Source: Paenibacillus sp. FSL R5-0517 (GTDB lineage: Bacteria > Bacillota > Bacilli > Paenibacillales > Paenibacillaceae). From it: DNA of 64,000 bases. Position numbers and translations under genes: made by a program. The stretch's first letter is position 1. Each line of letters begins with the position of its first letter. Below are positions 37,963-47,228 of this stretch, one piece after another. Location of the stretch: assembly GCF_037974355.1 (NCBI RefSeq), contig NZ_CP150235.1, positions 5,456,001-5,520,000 on the forward strand, given 5' to 3'. Under the pieces are notes generated by a model that was given only the letters and a program-made list of their open reading frames with translations, made no database searches and was not told the origin of the DNA.

Positions 37963-38733
37963 TCATTCCGGCTTCACGGCTTCAATACGCAGACGCTTGT
38001 AATCTGCATACAAAGCATCACTCTTCCAAAGTTTAGGCACCACGATCTGACTGGTTTCATGGCATATTTGTTGTATCTCATCATGACTGAAACCTTCAAA
38101 ATAGTCTCCTCCAAAATGAGCCAACCAGCCTACTATACCCTGCTCACCATCTTCCAATCTGGTAGGACGGTCATAGTGATAGGCATGACGTACCAGAAAT
38201 CCGCCTTGTTCCAAAATATAGCTATATTCTCCGATCGACGGAAAATACCAAGGATTACGTTCAGAAGCACGAATGCCCGTGTTTCGCTCGATAACCTCTT
38301 CCAAGGCATTCACGATAGTCTGCACGTTCCCTTTACCACCGAATTCTGCAACAAATCGCCCTCCGGGCTTCAAAGATTTCCATATACTGTCCACCACTAA
38401 TCTCGGAATTCGCATCCAGTGCAAGGCTGCATTGGAGAAGACGGCATCATACTGTCTATTCGTCTCAAACTGATGACCGTCTCCTTCCACGAACTCAATT
38501 CCAGAGAATTTCTCCCTCGCACGGCGAATCATGTCCAGCGATGCATCCATACCAACAACTTCAGCTTCGGCCAGAGAAATTTCGTACGTCAAATCCCCCG
38601 TACCGCAACCCAGATCAAGAATGTATTCCCCTTTTTGAGGTTGAAGCCAAGAGATCAGATTTTTGCCATATTCGGAGACAAAAGCCAGTTTGTTGTCATA
38701 GTCATCTGCTTGCCATTGATTTATTGATTTCAT
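37963..38733 (-). CDS. Class I SAM-dependent methyltransferase
   Basis: A 256-residue cytoplasmic enzyme. The SAM loop ILDLGCGTGDLTYEI (about 36-50), motif II VVGMDASLDMI and post-I FSNAALHWM (about 95-103) resemble trans-aconitate methyltransferase-like and biotin/menaquinone-type enzymes. Substrate unknown. The start at 38733 follows GGTGG by six bases; the longer reading is AT-rich and lacks a site. It is within the tRNA-bounded segment, next to the right repeat array. Confidence 0.87.
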   Translation of the reverse strand: MKSINQWQADDYDNKLAFVSEYGKNLISWLQPQKGEYILDLGCGTGDLTYEISLAEAEVVGMDASLDMIRRAREKFSGIEFVEGDGHQFETNRQYDAVFSNAALHWMRIPRLVVDSIWKSLKPGGRFVAEFGGKGNVQTIVNALEEVIERNTGIRASERNPWYFPSIGEYSYILEQGGFLVRHAYHYDRPTRLEDGEQGIVGWLAHFGGDYFEGFSHDEIQQICHETSQIVVPKLWKSDALYADYKRLRIEAVKPE

Positions 38734-38842
38734 GGATACCACCGTCGCTTCCGTTATTGATATCCTCATTGTGGCACAGAATTGTTTATTATTTAAATAT
38801 ATAAATTCTATATTGTTTATAGGTATAACCAATAAACAAATT

Positions 38843-39103
38843 CAGGAGGGATACTCTCCTTGCAGTCGAGACTGCGAAGTGGCGCTAACGAAGCGAATGC
38901 TCCGACGAACCTTCGGGGTTCTCTTCTCCTGAACGCAAAAAAACTTCCCGAAGGAAGTTTTCTTTTTTTACGTCCCAGGAGGGATACTCTCCTTCCAGTC
39001 GAGACTGCGAAGTGGTGCTAACGAAGCGAATTCTCCGACGAACCATCGGGGTTCTCTTCCCCTGAACGAAAAAAAACTTCCCGAAGGAAGTTTTCTTTTT
39101 TTA
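38843..39103 (-). repeat. tRNA-linked tandem repeat, right (133-bp period, inverted to the left array)
   Basis: Read on the minus strand after the tRNA, two units of 133 bases follow. The tRNA 3' motif CTCCTGGGACG recurs at 38971-38981 without a tRNA, and a third partial copy (CCCTCCTG) ends the array at 38843. Each unit has the hairpin AACTTCC-TTCG-GGAAGTT with a T-run, an ACCCC/GGGG-type pair and CGAAG/CTTCG. Units differ from the left array at scattered positions, but order and spacing are the same. Confidence 0.85.
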
Positions 39104-39177
<74 letters not shown>

Positions 39178-39210
39178 AAATATGTATTATAAATTTTCGG
39201 CGCGGTTCTT

Positions 39211-39238
39211 ATTATACTCTGATTTCTATATTTTTCAA
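39211..39238 (-). promoter_or_regulatory. Promoter of the right tRNA-Arg gene
   Basis: TTGAAA (39233-39238) and TATAAT (39211-39216) with a 16-base spacer on the minus strand, 33 bases before the tRNA. The rest of the gap up to 39514 shows no gene. Confidence 0.75.
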
Positions 39239-39514
39239 TAGTTTTATAAAAAAATTAATAATTATACTTCAATGCGAGTTCCACAGGCATCCTTCGTAAT
39301 CAAATTCGGAATTTTTGAACAACCTTTCTAAATGTACTTTCGGTATTATTCTCATACTCCATTCCCTTTAAGAATATGATTACTTGAACCAGGTTATATT
39401 GAGGAGATGGGGACATTTAGAGCAAGATTAACATAAGACATGTTCAATGTTAGAATTGCTGGGTAATCTTTTGCATACATACATTTCAATGATGCATTTA
39501 AGGAGAGAATCGTC

Positions 39515-39808
39515 ATGAGACAACTTTTATCAGCCCTATCCTACTTTAGTATTTTCTTTGCCCCGTTCCTGTTTCCAATCATCGTATGGATTGTTGCCAA
39601 GGATGCTTACATTGAGGGACATGCAAAACGCGCCTTATTCTCACATGTATTCCCCTTTCTTGCTGCCATCCCGCTATTTTATTTCTTCGTGACTGCACAT
39701 AGTTTGGGTTCAGCCGTCGGCTTTGTCGTTCTATTCTTTGTGATCTACGGATTAAGCTTTGTATATAACGTGGTCAAAGGGATTCAAGTGCTGCGTGAGT
39801 ACGCTTGA
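39515..39808 (+). CDS. DUF4870-like small membrane protein
   Basis: A 97-residue protein with three hydrophobic segments (about 5-28, 42-62 and 66-90) and the conserved-looking loop AKDAYIEGHAKRALFSH between the first two. This fits the DUF4870 (formerly Tic20-like) family of small bacterial membrane proteins of unknown function. The start ATG follows GGAGAGAATCGTC. It is monocistronic, with a strong terminator behind it. Confidence 0.78.
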   Translation: MRQLLSALSYFSIFFAPFLFPIIVWIVAKDAYIEGHAKRALFSHVFPFLAAIPLFYFFVTAHSLGSAVGFVVLFFVIYGLSFVYNVVKGIQVLREYA

Positions 39809-39840
39809 TCACCTATCCGCCCGGACTGACTTGCATAACA

Positions 39841-39871
39841 AAACCCCGCTGTTTATTAACAGCGGGGTTTT
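39841..39871. terminator. Bidirectional terminator after the DUF4870 gene
   Basis: Stem AAACCCCGCTGTT / AACAGCGGGGTTT with a 4-base loop and T-tails on both strands; can also serve the convergent 118-aa gene. Confidence 0.8.
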
Positions 39872-39975
39872 CCAGTTGCAGCTGTGGTTAGAACAATTCG
39901 TTTACTATCGATGTATGGTCGACATGGAACTCCTATTCTGCCATCCATCAATCCAACTTATACAAACGTTCCCGG

Positions 39976-40332
39976 TTAAGCCTTTCCGATCAGATAACGC
40001 TGAAGCGTTGGACCAAGCAAACCAAAGGCAAATAACTCATTTTGAAACTGAGCCTTATCTTCCTCCACCGTCATACCTTCGCTGTTCTCAAAAGCGGTTT
40101 CTGTCGCCTCTTCAAATGCGGTGTGCATATTATTGTTATACCAGTCGATCGCTGAATCAGAGTGATTGCGTACAATCCGAACGACTTCCAGTGAATTTCC
40201 AGGTTGAGTAGAGGCCACGTATACAAGTAATGACGGATCTCCGGCATTTCCAGGTTGTACTTCCACTTCTGCACAAGATAATCCATCTACCTCGGTTAAT
40301 CTGCGTATTTTAGCATCTTGAATGGCATACAT
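39976..40332 (-). CDS. Hypothetical protein, 118 aa
   Basis: Not recognised. A soluble acidic protein whose first half has an alternating beta-like pattern (EVEVQPG...LLVYVASTQPG) and whose second half is helical with many Glu. AGGAGCGCGATGAGCA precedes the ATG at 40332. It lies 31 bases after the 99-aa gene, so the two are probably cotranscribed and act together, away from asnB, which is divergent. Confidence 0.65.
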   Translation of the reverse strand: MYAIQDAKIRRLTEVDGLSCAEVEVQPGNAGDPSLLVYVASTQPGNSLEVVRIVRNHSDSAIDWYNNNMHTAFEEATETAFENSEGMTVEEDKAQFQNELFAFGLLGPTLQRYLIGKA

Positions 40333-40363
40333 TGCTCATCGCGCTCCTTTTCTTTTGTGCTTA

Positions 40364-40663
40364 TCATGTCGTTTGTTCAATCTGGTATCGTGTCTCCGGT
40401 GTGCCCAATCGGTAAATCTCCCGATACACCTGCTGTAATATCGTTTCATACGCCCGGTTTACGGACTCCTCCGGTGTATCTGGCCATGGGAACACCATGC
40501 CAGGAAAGGCCTCTTCCTCCTTTTCCTGCATGAGGCTCAGCAGTCCCAGTAAGTGCTCCGCTTCCTGCGGCGTTGCCTGAATGATCCATTCATACGATGT
40601 TACCGACGGATCCGGAATAACGGAGCGGCCCATGACAGACACATAATACTTCATACTGTCCAT
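40364..40663 (-). CDS. Hypothetical protein, 99 aa
   Basis: Not recognised. A small soluble acidic protein with a beta-strand-like start (MKYYVSVMGRSVI), two helical stretches and a proline-rich FPGMVFPWPDTPEE link. GGAGAG lies eight bases before the ATG at 40663; an internal ATG three codons on is an alternative. It forms a likely two-gene unit with the following 118-aa gene and is divergent from asnB. Confidence 0.65.
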   Translation of the reverse strand: MDSMKYYVSVMGRSVIPDPSVTSYEWIIQATPQEAEHLLGLLSLMQEKEEEAFPGMVFPWPDTPEESVNRAYETILQQVYREIYRLGTPETRYQIEQTT

Positions 40664-40856
40664 TGCACGTTCTCTCCTTCACAGGCATGTTTAGGTCGTT
40701 GTCCCTAGAACTAGTTTCCGAAGAGGACAGACATTTTATGCCTGCTTTCGGCATATATTTGTTACGACCTCTGACGAAAAAGACAACATTTGCTGGTTGC
40801 CCGTAATTAAGCAGCCATACGGATGAATGACTCGACCAAGAAAGGATGAACAAACC

Positions 40857-42701
40857 ATGTGCGGTATTACCGGCTTCATACAGTGGAATCGGGATCTGAC
40901 CCAGGAATCAGAGCTGCTGGTCCGTATGACGGATAGCTTGTCGAACCGGGGACCCGACGCTTCAGGTACATGGATCTCCAATCCTTGTGCCTTTGGACAT
41001 CGGCGTCTTAGTGTAATGGACCCCGAGAACGGGGCACAGCCCATGCATGCGTTACAGGGAGATACCTCCTATACCGTCGTGTATAACGGAGAACTATACA
41101 ATGCACCCGAGTTGAAAAAGGAATTGCTACAGCGGGGGCATCCGTTCCGCACGCAATGTGATACGGAAGTGTTGCTCGCCTCTTATATCGAGTGGGGACC
41201 GGCATGCGTTGACCGGTTTAACGGTATTTTCGCTTTTGCCATATGGGACGGGGGACGCGAACAGGTTTTTATGGCACGAGATCGCCTTGGCGTGAAACCT
41301 CTGTTCTACAGTAATGCCAAAGACACACTCGTATTCGGCTCAGAGCCCAAAGCTCTGCTCATTCATCCAGATGTAGAAGCCGCGGTTGGCCCGGAAGGGT
41401 TGGCCGAAGTGTTTATTGTAGGACCTGCGCGGACACCAGGACACGGTGTATACTCTTCACTGAGTGAACTCAAGCCTGGGCACGCACTGATCTACAACCG
41501 AAACGGGATCCGAACCTATGCCTACTGGAAACTGGAAAGCCTGCATCACGAACATAATCTGGAAGAGACAGCAGCCGAAGTGCGAACACTCTTGCAAGAT
41601 ACACTGGAGCGCCAGTTGGCTTCGGATGTCCCAGTATGCTCTCTTTTATCAGGAGGACTGGACTCCAGTGCCTTGTCTGCTTTAGCCGTGGATTATTACA
41701 ACCGGACCGGGCAAGGCCAAGTCAGTACGTATTCTGTCGATTATGTGGATAACGCCAAGCATTTCCAGGCACATTCCTTTCAGCCAGGTGCAGATGGCCC
41801 CTGGATTAAACGAATGGTAGATGAACTCAAGACCGATCATCACTGGATTGAGATTGAGAACGGAGAGCTGGTTCATGCCCTGACACAGGCTATGCTAGTA
41901 AGGGATTTGCCGGGCATGGCAGATGTAGACTCCTCGCTCTATCTATTCTGTAAAGAAATCAAAAAAGGGGCCACGGTTGCCATTTCAGGCGAAGCAGCGG
42001 ATGAAGTGTTTGGCGGTTACCCCTGGTTCCATCGAGAAGATATGCTGAACTCCGGTACGTTCCCGTGGTCTGTAGCACCTGACATGAGAGCAGCGCTATT
42101 ATCCCCGGATATTCGGGAATGGATTCGGCCACTCGACTATTTGGCAGACCGCTATTCCGATGCAGTGGCTGAAGTGCCTCTTCTGGATGGGGAAACGGGT
42201 AAAGATGCACAAATGCGGGTGATGTCCTACCTGAACATTACACGTTTCATGCCTACACTTCTGGATCGCAAAGATCGGATGAGTATGGGGGCAGGATTGG
42301 AAGTGCGGGTTCCATACTGTGACCATCGCCTAATTCAATATGTATTCAATATCCCTTGGGAGATGAAAATAACGGGCGGGCGGGAAAAAGGTATTCTGCG
42401 CAAAGCACTCGAAGGTGTCCTGCCTGATGATGTGTTATATCGCAAAAAGAGTCCTTACCCGAAAACACATAATCCGCAATATCTGGCCGCGGTTAAACAA
42501 CAGGTCCTTGACATACTGGACGATCCAACCTCGCCAATTTTGCCTTTGATCGACAAAGCCCAAATTCGCAATTTAGCTTCTTCTGCAGATGCCGCATCCA
42601 ATCTCCCATGGTTCGGACAATTAATGTCTGGTCCACAACTGTTCGCCTATCTAACGCAGATCAATACCTGGTTGCGGACGTATAAAGTCGCTATTCGTTA
42701 A
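40857..42701 (+). CDS. asnB: Glutamine-hydrolysing asparagine synthetase
   Basis: Makes asparagine from aspartate, ATP and glutamine. The N-terminal Ntn glutaminase domain needs Cys2 as the free N-terminus: MCGITGF begins at 40857, and a ten-codon upstream extension is rejected for that reason. The ATP-pyrophosphatase loop is in SLLSGGLDSSALSA (about 258-271); the C-terminal synthetase domain ends RKALEGVLPDDVLYRKKSPYPK. At 614 residues it matches the length of the sporulation-associated AsnO type in B. subtilis, but which paralogue it is cannot be decided here. AAAGGA precedes the start by about ten bases. Confidence 0.95.
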   Translation: MCGITGFIQWNRDLTQESELLVRMTDSLSNRGPDASGTWISNPCAFGHRRLSVMDPENGAQPMHALQGDTSYTVVYNGELYNAPELKKELLQRGHPFRTQCDTEVLLASYIEWGPACVDRFNGIFAFAIWDGGREQVFMARDRLGVKPLFYSNAKDTLVFGSEPKALLIHPDVEAAVGPEGLAEVFIVGPARTPGHGVYSSLSELKPGHALIYNRNGIRTYAYWKLESLHHEHNLEETAAEVRTLLQDTLERQLASDVPVCSLLSGGLDSSALSALAVDYYNRTGQGQVSTYSVDYVDNAKHFQAHSFQPGADGPWIKRMVDELKTDHHWIEIENGELVHALTQAMLVRDLPGMADVDSSLYLFCKEIKKGATVAISGEAADEVFGGYPWFHREDMLNSGTFPWSVAPDMRAALLSPDIREWIRPLDYLADRYSDAVAEVPLLDGETGKDAQMRVMSYLNITRFMPTLLDRKDRMSMGAGLEVRVPYCDHRLIQYVFNIPWEMKITGGREKGILRKALEGVLPDDVLYRKKSPYPKTHNPQYLAAVKQQVLDILDDPTSPILPLIDKAQIRNLASSADAASNLPWFGQLMSGPQLFAYLTQINTWLRTYKVAIR

Positions 42702-42742
42702 CCTATCTTATCTTGCAGCACATTGTTCTAGATCAAGACCAA

Positions 42743-42783
42743 AAAGGGTGCCCCGACAGCAGTTAGCTGCACGGACACCCTTT
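42743..42783. terminator. Terminator between convergent asnB and chemoreceptor genes
   Basis: Stem AAAGGGTG / CACCCTTT with inner CAGC / GCTG pairing and TTTATTAT after it on the plus strand. Confidence 0.75.
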
Positions 42784-42849
42784 ATTATGTGAGAGGCTAC
42801 TTAAGCCTACCCCCAACCTTTCACCCACACTTTACTCTTAAGCCGGAAT

Positions 42850-44547
42850 TTATTGAACTTTAAATTGACGGACAGTCTGTTGCAACTGCTCTGCCATGGA
42901 CGAGAGATCATTGGCTGCGGAAGCGATCTCCTGCATTGCAGACAACTGTTCCTCTGAAGAAGCACTCACCTCTTCCGTTCCCGCTGCTCCACTTTCCGTC
43001 ACTTCCATAATGGTTTTCATGGAAATACTAATCTGCTCTACACCTGCTGACATCTGCTCGATTGAAGCAGAGACTTCTTGTGTTTGACCCGCTACATTAC
43101 CAACTGCTTCCCGAATTTCATTAAATGTAGCACCTGCCTGGTGAACAAGTTCAATTCCCTCTTGCACCTCTGCCGTCACTAAACTCATGGATTGAGCAGC
43201 GTTCCGCATCCCTTTCTCCATGGAGGCTACCAAAGGCACAATCTGTTCCGCTGAACGTGCTGATTGTTCAGATAATTTACGAACCTCTGTGGCAACAACC
43301 TGGAACCCTCTCCCATGTTCACCAGCTCTAGCGGCCTCAATGGCAGCGTTAAGGGATAAAAGATTGGTCTGGGCTGATATTTCAGAGATGCTCTCCACCA
43401 TTTTCACAATATCCCGAGAATGTCTGCTCAATTCTTCGATAACTGCCGACAGACCTGAGACCGTATCATGTATGGAATTCATCTGTCCTACAGCGGATTC
43501 AACGGACTCACTGCCAGATACCGTCTTCGCTGAAACTTTCGTCGCTTCCTCTGACATATTTAAGGTGTTCACCGTAACCTGCTGAAAACCTGTCGTCAAC
43601 TCAGTCATCGTCTGGAATCCGTCACTGACCATCCGTACCTGGGTATCCATTCCCGTCGCAATCTCCCCCATCGTGATGGCCACTTGTTCCGTGGCGGTGG
43701 ATGTCTGCTCCGTACTTGCGGTCAGTTCTTCGGAAGAAGCAGCTACGTGTTCTGCGCTATTCCCAACCTGATGAATAAGTGTACGCAGATTCCCGGACAT
43801 GATGTTGAAGGCTTGGGCCAGATCACCAATCTCATCCTTGTTACGAACTGTAATAGGTTCACCAGTCAGATCCCCTTCCGCAATGCGACTTGCGGCTTGA
43901 GCAACTGCAGCGACAGGCAGGGAGATCAGTCTGCCTATGATGAACGCAACGAGTGTTCCAATGAGAATGGAAGCGACCCCAATAATAGTAATCCAACGAA
44001 GAACTTGAGCAATCTGAAGATTGGCATTCACAACGCCAGCATCCATGGAGTCTTGTTGATGTTTCTCCATATTATTGACAATGGCTTCAAACTCACCGAT
44101 CAGAGCTGGAGCCGTATCCTGCATTAGTCTCGAGATCTCGCTGTTATTCCCCTGTCTTGTCAGTGTCATAATATTCTTGGCAAATTGATGATACTTACTC
44201 ATCGCTTCATCTGATTGGGTGAGGTAGTCTTTCATGCTCTGACTTGTAACCGTTGATTGTAACTCCTTGCTTAACGCTATGTAGTCTTCATATGCCTTAT
44301 TGAATTCATCCTCGTTAACCTCATTGTCTTCCATCACAAAATTCCTCAAAGCAATCTGCTGTGTTTTAAGATCTATCGTCATATTTTTGATGAGCAATAG
44401 TTTACTTGTTCTATTATTAATTAATTCTGTATACGTTTTCTCAATGGATACAAATTGGGTATACGCTATAACCGTTACAGCCACCAGTAATAACAGTACC
44501 GATGAGAAACCCATAAGCAACTTGCGGCTAATTGATATTCTTTTCAT
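42850..44547 (-). CDS. Methyl-accepting chemotaxis protein
   Basis: A 565-residue chemoreceptor. A transmembrane helix (about 8-30) leads to a helical periplasm-facing four-helix-bundle sensor (about 35-185), a second helix (about 187-208), a HAMP domain (about 210-262) and a long methyl-accepting coiled coil. The signalling tip has the conserved LSLNAAIEAARAGEHGRGF motif (about 393-411). Ligand unknown. The start at 44547 follows CGGGGG; the ORF extends 15 codons upstream without a site. Monocistronic, convergent to asnB. Confidence 0.95.
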   Translation of the reverse strand: MKRISISRKLLMGFSSVLLLLVAVTVIAYTQFVSIEKTYTELINNRTSKLLLIKNMTIDLKTQQIALRNFVMEDNEVNEDEFNKAYEDYIALSKELQSTVTSQSMKDYLTQSDEAMSKYHQFAKNIMTLTRQGNNSEISRLMQDTAPALIGEFEAIVNNMEKHQQDSMDAGVVNANLQIAQVLRWITIIGVASILIGTLVAFIIGRLISLPVAAVAQAASRIAEGDLTGEPITVRNKDEIGDLAQAFNIMSGNLRTLIHQVGNSAEHVAASSEELTASTEQTSTATEQVAITMGEIATGMDTQVRMVSDGFQTMTELTTGFQQVTVNTLNMSEEATKVSAKTVSGSESVESAVGQMNSIHDTVSGLSAVIEELSRHSRDIVKMVESISEISAQTNLLSLNAAIEAARAGEHGRGFQVVATEVRKLSEQSARSAEQIVPLVASMEKGMRNAAQSMSLVTAEVQEGIELVHQAGATFNEIREAVGNVAGQTQEVSASIEQMSAGVEQISISMKTIMEVTESGAAGTEEVSASSEEQLSAMQEIASAANDLSSMAEQLQQTVRQFKVQ

Positions 44548-44812
44548 GTCTATTCCCCCGAGATTCAAATAACGTGCGCGTTTCCCCGACATCGGTCCCC
44601 CTTCCTCAGATTAATAAAGATAAGACTTTAGACCTATAAATAGATACATATACAGATTGTATGTATAAATACTATTTGAAACAGGTCTTTTTTCCTATTT
44701 ATATTAACCCAAAAAACACAGGATTTGAATCATAAACCCGGAAAATTTTTCAAAAAGAATAGTCAAGACCCTTTTTCATCAAAAATATTAAACAATATGT
44801 ATCTGAGAATAT
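44548..44812. other. Gap between the chemoreceptor and the STM4011 gene, no gene seen
   Basis: Very AT-rich leader of the chemoreceptor gene. No sigma-D type promoter (TAAA-N15-GCCGATAA) was recognised by eye, and no small ORF with a ribosome site was found. Confidence 0.4.
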
Positions 44813-44879
44813 CAAAAAAAACACACTTTTCAGCGTAGCCTGTTCAAACCCAAGGTCTGATCCCGCCTACACTGAAAAA
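44813..44879 (-). terminator. Terminator of the STM4015-4011 operon
   Basis: Long stem TTTTCAGTGTAGGC / GGCTACGCTGAAAAG with a 24-base loop, followed by TGTTTTTTTT on the minus strand, 36 bases past the last gene. Confidence 0.85.
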
Positions 44880-44915
44880 TGCATTTCAGAGTTATGCTAA
44901 CATATGAAATTCGGA

Positions 44916-45776
44916 TCAAGGAATCAGGACCGGATTACGCTCCAACAGCCCACTACCAAATGTTTCTCTGAAGGGAGAATCCTCCATATGAATGTAGCCG
45001 ATGTAACAGCCACATTTTTTCATGCGGCAAGGCCGATCCTCGGCCAAAGCTTGCAGACCATCGCGATAGAGATGCCCAATGATCCGGCGATCCTTGTAAC
45101 ACCGCTTCACATGCCCTGACCCTTGTACATAAAATACTTCCGAACCGGCAGCACAACGTTTGCCCAAACTCTCATAGTCCTGCAGATTACCTTCAAAAAG
45201 CGGATCGATCCCACGTAAAAACTGAATTTCCTCCGGCGTGTAATACTTGGGCCGATCTTTGAAGGCATTTACCCACATATACACATCATCCGGCAAAGCC
45301 TGTCTCATGGACTCAATTGCGGGGAAAGCACTACGGAGTCCGACAGTACCGACACTAAAAGCAAGTCCCATCTGACGCAAGGTCAGACATTGTTTTACAA
45401 AAGAAGACTCTTTTGTCTCACGAGGATGATACGTCGCCCAAAAAGCTGCTTTATTCGCATCCAGCTCCCTCGCCCAATCCAGCTTGACGGACAGATTGGT
45501 TTGGATCGCAACTTTATCCACATGTGGCATATGTGACAGCTCAACCATAGCTTCCCGATACCAGCGTCGTACCAACGCTTCACCATAAGGATTGAAGAAA
45601 ATGGAGAAGCGGTGACCTTCGTCTTCCTGAGCCTTAACCCAATTCACAAATTGACGCAATTGTTGTTCATCCACTTCCAGCGTCTCTTTGGAATCGATGG
45701 TTTTACTAAAAGGGCAGTATGGACAGTCATAATTGCAGGAAGACAACTTGCCGCGATAATACAAAGTCGCTCTCAT
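44916..45776 (-). CDS. STM4011-family radical SAM protein
   Basis: A 286-residue radical SAM enzyme. The cluster motif CxxxCxxC is at C14, C18 and C21 (SSCNYDCPYCPF), ahead of a partial TIM barrel. C-terminal cysteines (KRCAAGSEVF..., KRCYKDRR and RPCRMKKCGCYIG, about 205-265) could bind a second, SPASM-like cluster. It is the last gene of the operon; its ATG overlaps the STM4012-type stop in ATGA, so the two radical SAM proteins are probably made in fixed ratio. The family is named from a Salmonella locus tag and its reaction is, to my knowledge, unknown. Substrate may be a peptide or a metabolite; this is not determinable here. Confidence 0.87.
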   Translation of the reverse strand: MRATLYYRGKLSSCNYDCPYCPFSKTIDSKETLEVDEQQLRQFVNWVKAQEDEGHRFSIFFNPYGEALVRRWYREAMVELSHMPHVDKVAIQTNLSVKLDWARELDANKAAFWATYHPRETKESSFVKQCLTLRQMGLAFSVGTVGLRSAFPAIESMRQALPDDVYMWVNAFKDRPKYYTPEEIQFLRGIDPLFEGNLQDYESLGKRCAAGSEVFYVQGSGHVKRCYKDRRIIGHLYRDGLQALAEDRPCRMKKCGCYIGYIHMEDSPFRETFGSGLLERNPVLIP

Positions 45777-47164
45777 GAGAAAACAAACCCTTCCATCTGT
45801 TCACGAATTTCGGCGGATATAAGCCAATCTCCAATTGCATCGGAGTAACCCAGTCCTTCTTCTGTCAGACGTAATACACGTTCGCCTTCCTCCAGTTCAA
45901 CCCGCCCCATATCTTCCGTAAACAACTCGCTAAGCCAAGGATAATCAGCCATCACATCGGTACCGAAGCGCTGTTGGTAGTCAGACAACGTCAATCCCTC
46001 CCGATGCAGCAAGGCTTTCAGAATAAAGCGGCGTCTCTGTTCCTCACGACTTAACACGATACCATAATCCGCCACATCGTAGCGTTCAGTCGCCACATAA
46101 TCGGCAATGATGCTCTGTGTAGCCTTGTAACTCACACCGTACTTGGAAGCATAGTGTACCTCACTCGTATAAGAGCGTGCGCCGCATCCCAGACCAACCA
46201 TGCCCTCCTCCTGACAGCTATAAGGCAGAAGCACTTTGGAGGACGATTGTTCCTTGGCAAATCTTCGCATCGAATACTGCACATACCCTTTACTTTTTAA
46301 AGTCTCACGTGCAGCAATATACAGCTCCATCCGAATGTCAGGTCCCTGACGACGAATATCATCAGGCTTCACGATTGTATTTTCCCGAGTATACAAAGGA
46401 TAGATAAAGACTTCGCCCGGCTCGTAAGCCAAAACTCTTTCCAGTGAATAGATCCACGATTCGACCGTTTGACCTGGCAGACCATAGATCAGATCCAGAT
46501 TCAACAATGGGAAATCATAACGGGTAAGCTTCTCAAGCGCCCGTTCGACCTCCTGCGGTTTTTGTGGACGATAGATGGCAGATGCTTCAGCTTCTATGAA
46601 ACTCTGGATACCCATACTAATACGATCCACACTTCGCTCCTTCATAATAGCCAGCTTGGCTTCCGTAACGGTATCCGGGGACGTTTCCACCGAAATCGAT
46701 GCTTGCGCAGGGTCCAGCCCCATCACATGTTCAGCAATATCAAACAGACGATTCAACTGAACCTCATTTAATAATGTAGGCGTTCCTCCACCAATCGCGA
46801 ACCGCGAATACGGTCTTCGAGATGTAATGGGTGCCCACTGTTTCGCCTGACGTTCCAGCGCATCCACATAACGTTCATGCGTATCATCCCGTCGATCCGG
46901 CAGGGTGAACAGATTACAGAATCCGCAACGTGCAGCACAGAAGGGAATATGCATATATAAAAAATACGTATCGGTATTTTCTCGTTCCCACATTGGTCCC
47001 AGCGGCAGTGGTGGGTCAAGCTCCCGATATGCGGTCTTGTGCGGGTATGAGTACAGATACGAACGATAAGGGAATGCGAGTACTTCACGAAGACCTGTAA
47101 TCGTTGTATTGGATCCGGACTGATCGGAATCACCTGTTGTCATGGGTTGTGAATGATTGTCCAT
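45773..47164 (-). CDS. STM4012-family radical SAM protein (HemN-like)
   Basis: A 463-residue radical SAM protein of the coproporphyrinogen-dehydrogenase-like clade. The 4Fe-4S cysteines are C76, C80 and C83 (FCAARCGFC), followed by a GGGTPT SAM-binding loop (FAIGGGTPTLL), SVETSPDT, VDRISMGIQSF and NLDLIYGLPGQT, all typical of HemN/HemW. The C-terminal domain (about 340-463) is winged-helix-like. A heme-pathway role is unlikely because the operon partners are unrelated to heme. The start at 47164 has AGGAGGAGACCG directly upstream; 12 extra codons in the longer frame lack a site. Overlaps the STM4011-type gene. Confidence 0.88.
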   Translation of the reverse strand: MDNHSQPMTTGDSDQSGSNTTITGLREVLAFPYRSYLYSYPHKTAYRELDPPLPLGPMWERENTDTYFLYMHIPFCAARCGFCNLFTLPDRRDDTHERYVDALERQAKQWAPITSRRPYSRFAIGGGTPTLLNEVQLNRLFDIAEHVMGLDPAQASISVETSPDTVTEAKLAIMKERSVDRISMGIQSFIEAEASAIYRPQKPQEVERALEKLTRYDFPLLNLDLIYGLPGQTVESWIYSLERVLAYEPGEVFIYPLYTRENTIVKPDDIRRQGPDIRMELYIAARETLKSKGYVQYSMRRFAKEQSSSKVLLPYSCQEEGMVGLGCGARSYTSEVHYASKYGVSYKATQSIIADYVATERYDVADYGIVLSREEQRRRFILKALLHREGLTLSDYQQRFGTDVMADYPWLSELFTEDMGRVELEEGERVLRLTEEGLGYSDAIGDWLISAEIREQMEGFVFS

Positions 47165-47228
47165 CGGTCTCCTCCTGTCTCCGGTTGTTATCATCATCAT
47201 AAGATTAATACGTTAAGAGCAATACGTC

